DNA from: Mesorhizobium huakuii
GTDB taxonomy: Bacteria > Pseudomonadota > Alphaproteobacteria > Rhizobiales > Rhizobiaceae
Direction of reading: 5' to 3'
Assembly (NCBI RefSeq): GCF_014189455.1
Contig: NZ_CP050296.1
Span: forward strand, 1,364,001 to 1,428,000
Length of the DNA: 64,000 bases
Below the pieces are notes generated by a model that did no database searches, was not told the origin of the DNA, and was given only the letters and a program-made list of their open reading frames with translations. The translations under genes were made by a program, and so were the position numbers. Position 1 is the first letter of the stretch, and every line of letters starts with the position of its first letter. This document shows positions 62,878 through 64,000 of this stretch, piece by piece.

Positions 62878-63393
62878 ATGAAGACCGACAGCGAATCCTC
62901 CGCTGGCAAGGCTCCACCGGTTCGGTGGGCGGACCTGGCCGATCTGATCCTCATCATCGCCCGCGAGATCCAGTTTCGCGGCTACAGCGACGATCGGGCG
63001 CTATCCCTCACGCAGTCTGAGGGCATGGTGATGCGTCACCTTGTGGCGCAGGCCTCGGCCACGCCCAGCCAGATCGCGGCGGCGACCGGGCTGCAGCGCA
63101 CCAACGTCTCCACGGTGCTGCGCGACCTGGAAGGCAAGGGGCTGATCGAGCGGCACGTCGATCCCGCGGATCGCCGCGGCGTCAGCGTCCATCGCACGCT
63201 GCGCGGGGCCGAAAACTACGCCCTGGTGCGCAAGGAATGGGGCGATGCCGTGTCTGCCGCCGCCGGCGGCGACACCAGCGGGCTCGACGCCGCGCTCGGC
63301 CTCCTCAGGTCCATCGAAGCCGGCCTTACCTCGACGCGGCCGAAAGGCGGCGACGGTCCAGTGCGAGGCTCCGCCCGCCGGCGGGACATCTAG
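62878..63393 (+). CDS. MarR-family transcriptional regulator
   Basis: The 171-residue protein has the MarR winged helix: SEGMVMRHLVAQASATPSQIAAATGLQRTNVSTVLRDLEGKGLIERHVDPADRRGVSVHRTLRG. It is divergent from the DHA2 exporter and probably represses it. The C-terminal tail is basic and low-complexity. Confidence 0.9.
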   Translation: MKTDSESSAGKAPPVRWADLADLILIIAREIQFRGYSDDRALSLTQSEGMVMRHLVAQASATPSQIAAATGLQRTNVSTVLRDLEGKGLIERHVDPADRRGVSVHRTLRGAENYALVRKEWGDAVSAAAGGDTSGLDAALGLLRSIEAGLTSTRPKGGDGPVRGSARRRDI

Positions 63394-63414
63394 CTCCGGT
63401 GCCTTGTTCCGGGA

Positions 63415-63801
63415 TCAAGGACTGTCCTCGATAATCGCAATGAATTCACACTGCACCAGGGAGGGGCTATCCGGCGGCAATGGCCGAACGTGCCGGGCCG
63501 GGCGCGACCCCGGATCGGGAAACATGCGAACCCATTCCGTGTTGACGGCATCCCTGTCGTGGCTGTCGCGGAGATAGATCTCCACCTTGATGACATCCTG
63601 CGCGCTGCCGCCCGCTGCCTCGACAATGGCGAGCATGTTGGCAAAGACGTTTGCCGACTGATCGGCGATCTCGGCCGGCAACTCGTGCGTGATCGCATTC
63701 ACGCCATGGATGGCTCCGGAGAACACCATGTTGCCGATCCGGCAGGCGTTGGGAACCGGATGCCGGTGGCTCAGTCCTTTAACCGAAATGCTCGTGCGCA
63801 T
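63415..63801 (-). CDS. RidA-family protein
   Basis: The 128-residue protein has the RidA/YjgF fold, with NMVFSGAIHG, QSANVFANMLAIVEAAGGSAQDVIKVEIYLRD and a C-terminal VQCEFIAI. The usual catalytic Arg of active RidA (in a CVxARVEVA-like motif) is not seen at the standard place, so imine deamination is uncertain. The start at 63799-63801 is preferred over 63864. The remaining sequence to 64000 holds nothing recognised. Confidence 0.8.
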   Translation of the reverse strand: MRTSISVKGLSHRHPVPNACRIGNMVFSGAIHGVNAITHELPAEIADQSANVFANMLAIVEAAGGSAQDVIKVEIYLRDSHDRDAVNTEWVRMFPDPGSRPARHVRPLPPDSPSLVQCEFIAIIEDSP

Positions 63802-64000
63802 GGTCTGCTGATCCTCCGCGAGATCTGATCTGTGGGATGTTTCCGAGATTGTTGGATCCGGCACGGCAGGACTCTCGGCCGGGCGAACCTGGGCTGGCTA
63901 CCGTCTCGCCCGCAAGGCCGTGGCTTCCGCCGGCGGAGAGGAAACGCTCGGATCAGTACGCGGCGCCAGAGGGCCAGACGTCAGTTGAATTCCGCGCGTC

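Noticed and set aside
1..64000. CRISPR arrays, rRNA genes and insertion sequences
   Set aside because: No regularly spaced repeats, rRNA-like stretches, transposase genes or terminal inverted repeats with target duplications were found on reading the window.

Overview
The window looks like a chromosomal segment of a member of the Hyphomicrobiales, most probably Mesorhizobium or a close relative. The evidence is uniform high-GC coding sequence, a fused trpE(G) anthranilate synthase behind a Trp-Trp-Trp leader peptide, a CtrA/ChpT/SciP cell-cycle locus next to fliJ, a NolR-like ArsR regulator, and dispersed short hairpin repeats typical of rhizobial genomes. The genus is an inference from these features; no database was consulted.

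Layout. 0-5 kb: a partial isochorismatase-fold hydrolase divergent from a GlxA-type regulator, then an acetyltransferase, a DUF4126 membrane protein, a flavin disulfide oxidoreductase and an MFS exporter. 5-16 kb: housekeeping metabolism (aspartoacylase-like deacylase, PEP-mutase family enzyme, trpE(G) with attenuator, cation diffusion facilitator), a duplicated-domain secreted protein, a DsrE protein, an SDR, a monooxygenase, a Phd/PIN toxin-antitoxin pair and an AbrB-family membrane protein. 16-24.5 kb: a DUF2218-SIP ferric reductase, a LysR/MFS pair, an esterase/ATP-grasp operon, and leuA behind a Leu-rich leader peptide. 24.5-36.8 kb: a TPR regulator, hydrolases, Nudix, GST, GNAT, SDR, HugZ-like, ArsR, an rRNA/tRNA methyltransferase and a coiled-coil membrane protein. 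36.9-42.7 kb: cell-cycle and envelope locus (EipA-like DUF1134 protein, chpT, a receiver-only regulator, ctrA, fliJ, sciP), interrupted by an HxlR/quinone oxidoreductase pair. 42.9-45.4 kb: mnmA, a Gfo/Idh/MocA dehydrogenase and tRNA-Met.

Immediately 3' of tRNA-Met lies what looks like an accreted island (about 45.4-61.1 kb). The tRNA 3' end is repeated inside two 88-bp direct repeats (53623-53710 and 61042-61129; 78 of 88 positions identical by my alignment), dividing the island into two modules. Module 1 carries a 1623-residue wHTH / degenerate cyclase / nSTAND-type NTPase / WD40 receptor divergent from a DUF1194 VWA protein, an orphan GcrA C-terminal-domain mini-protein and a peroxiredoxin-like protein. 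Module 2 carries an RND efflux pump divergent from its probable TetR regulator, a KAS-II (FabF-like) enzyme and an SDR. No integrase is visible. The right end (61.3-63.8 kb) is an MFS/MarR pair and a RidA protein.

A striking technical feature is that at least seven genes, including chpT, are broken by single-base length changes in homopolymer runs or by a short deletion, while both halves remain well conserved. This pattern suggests uncorrected sequencing indels more than genuine decay, and the affected genes should be read with that in mind.
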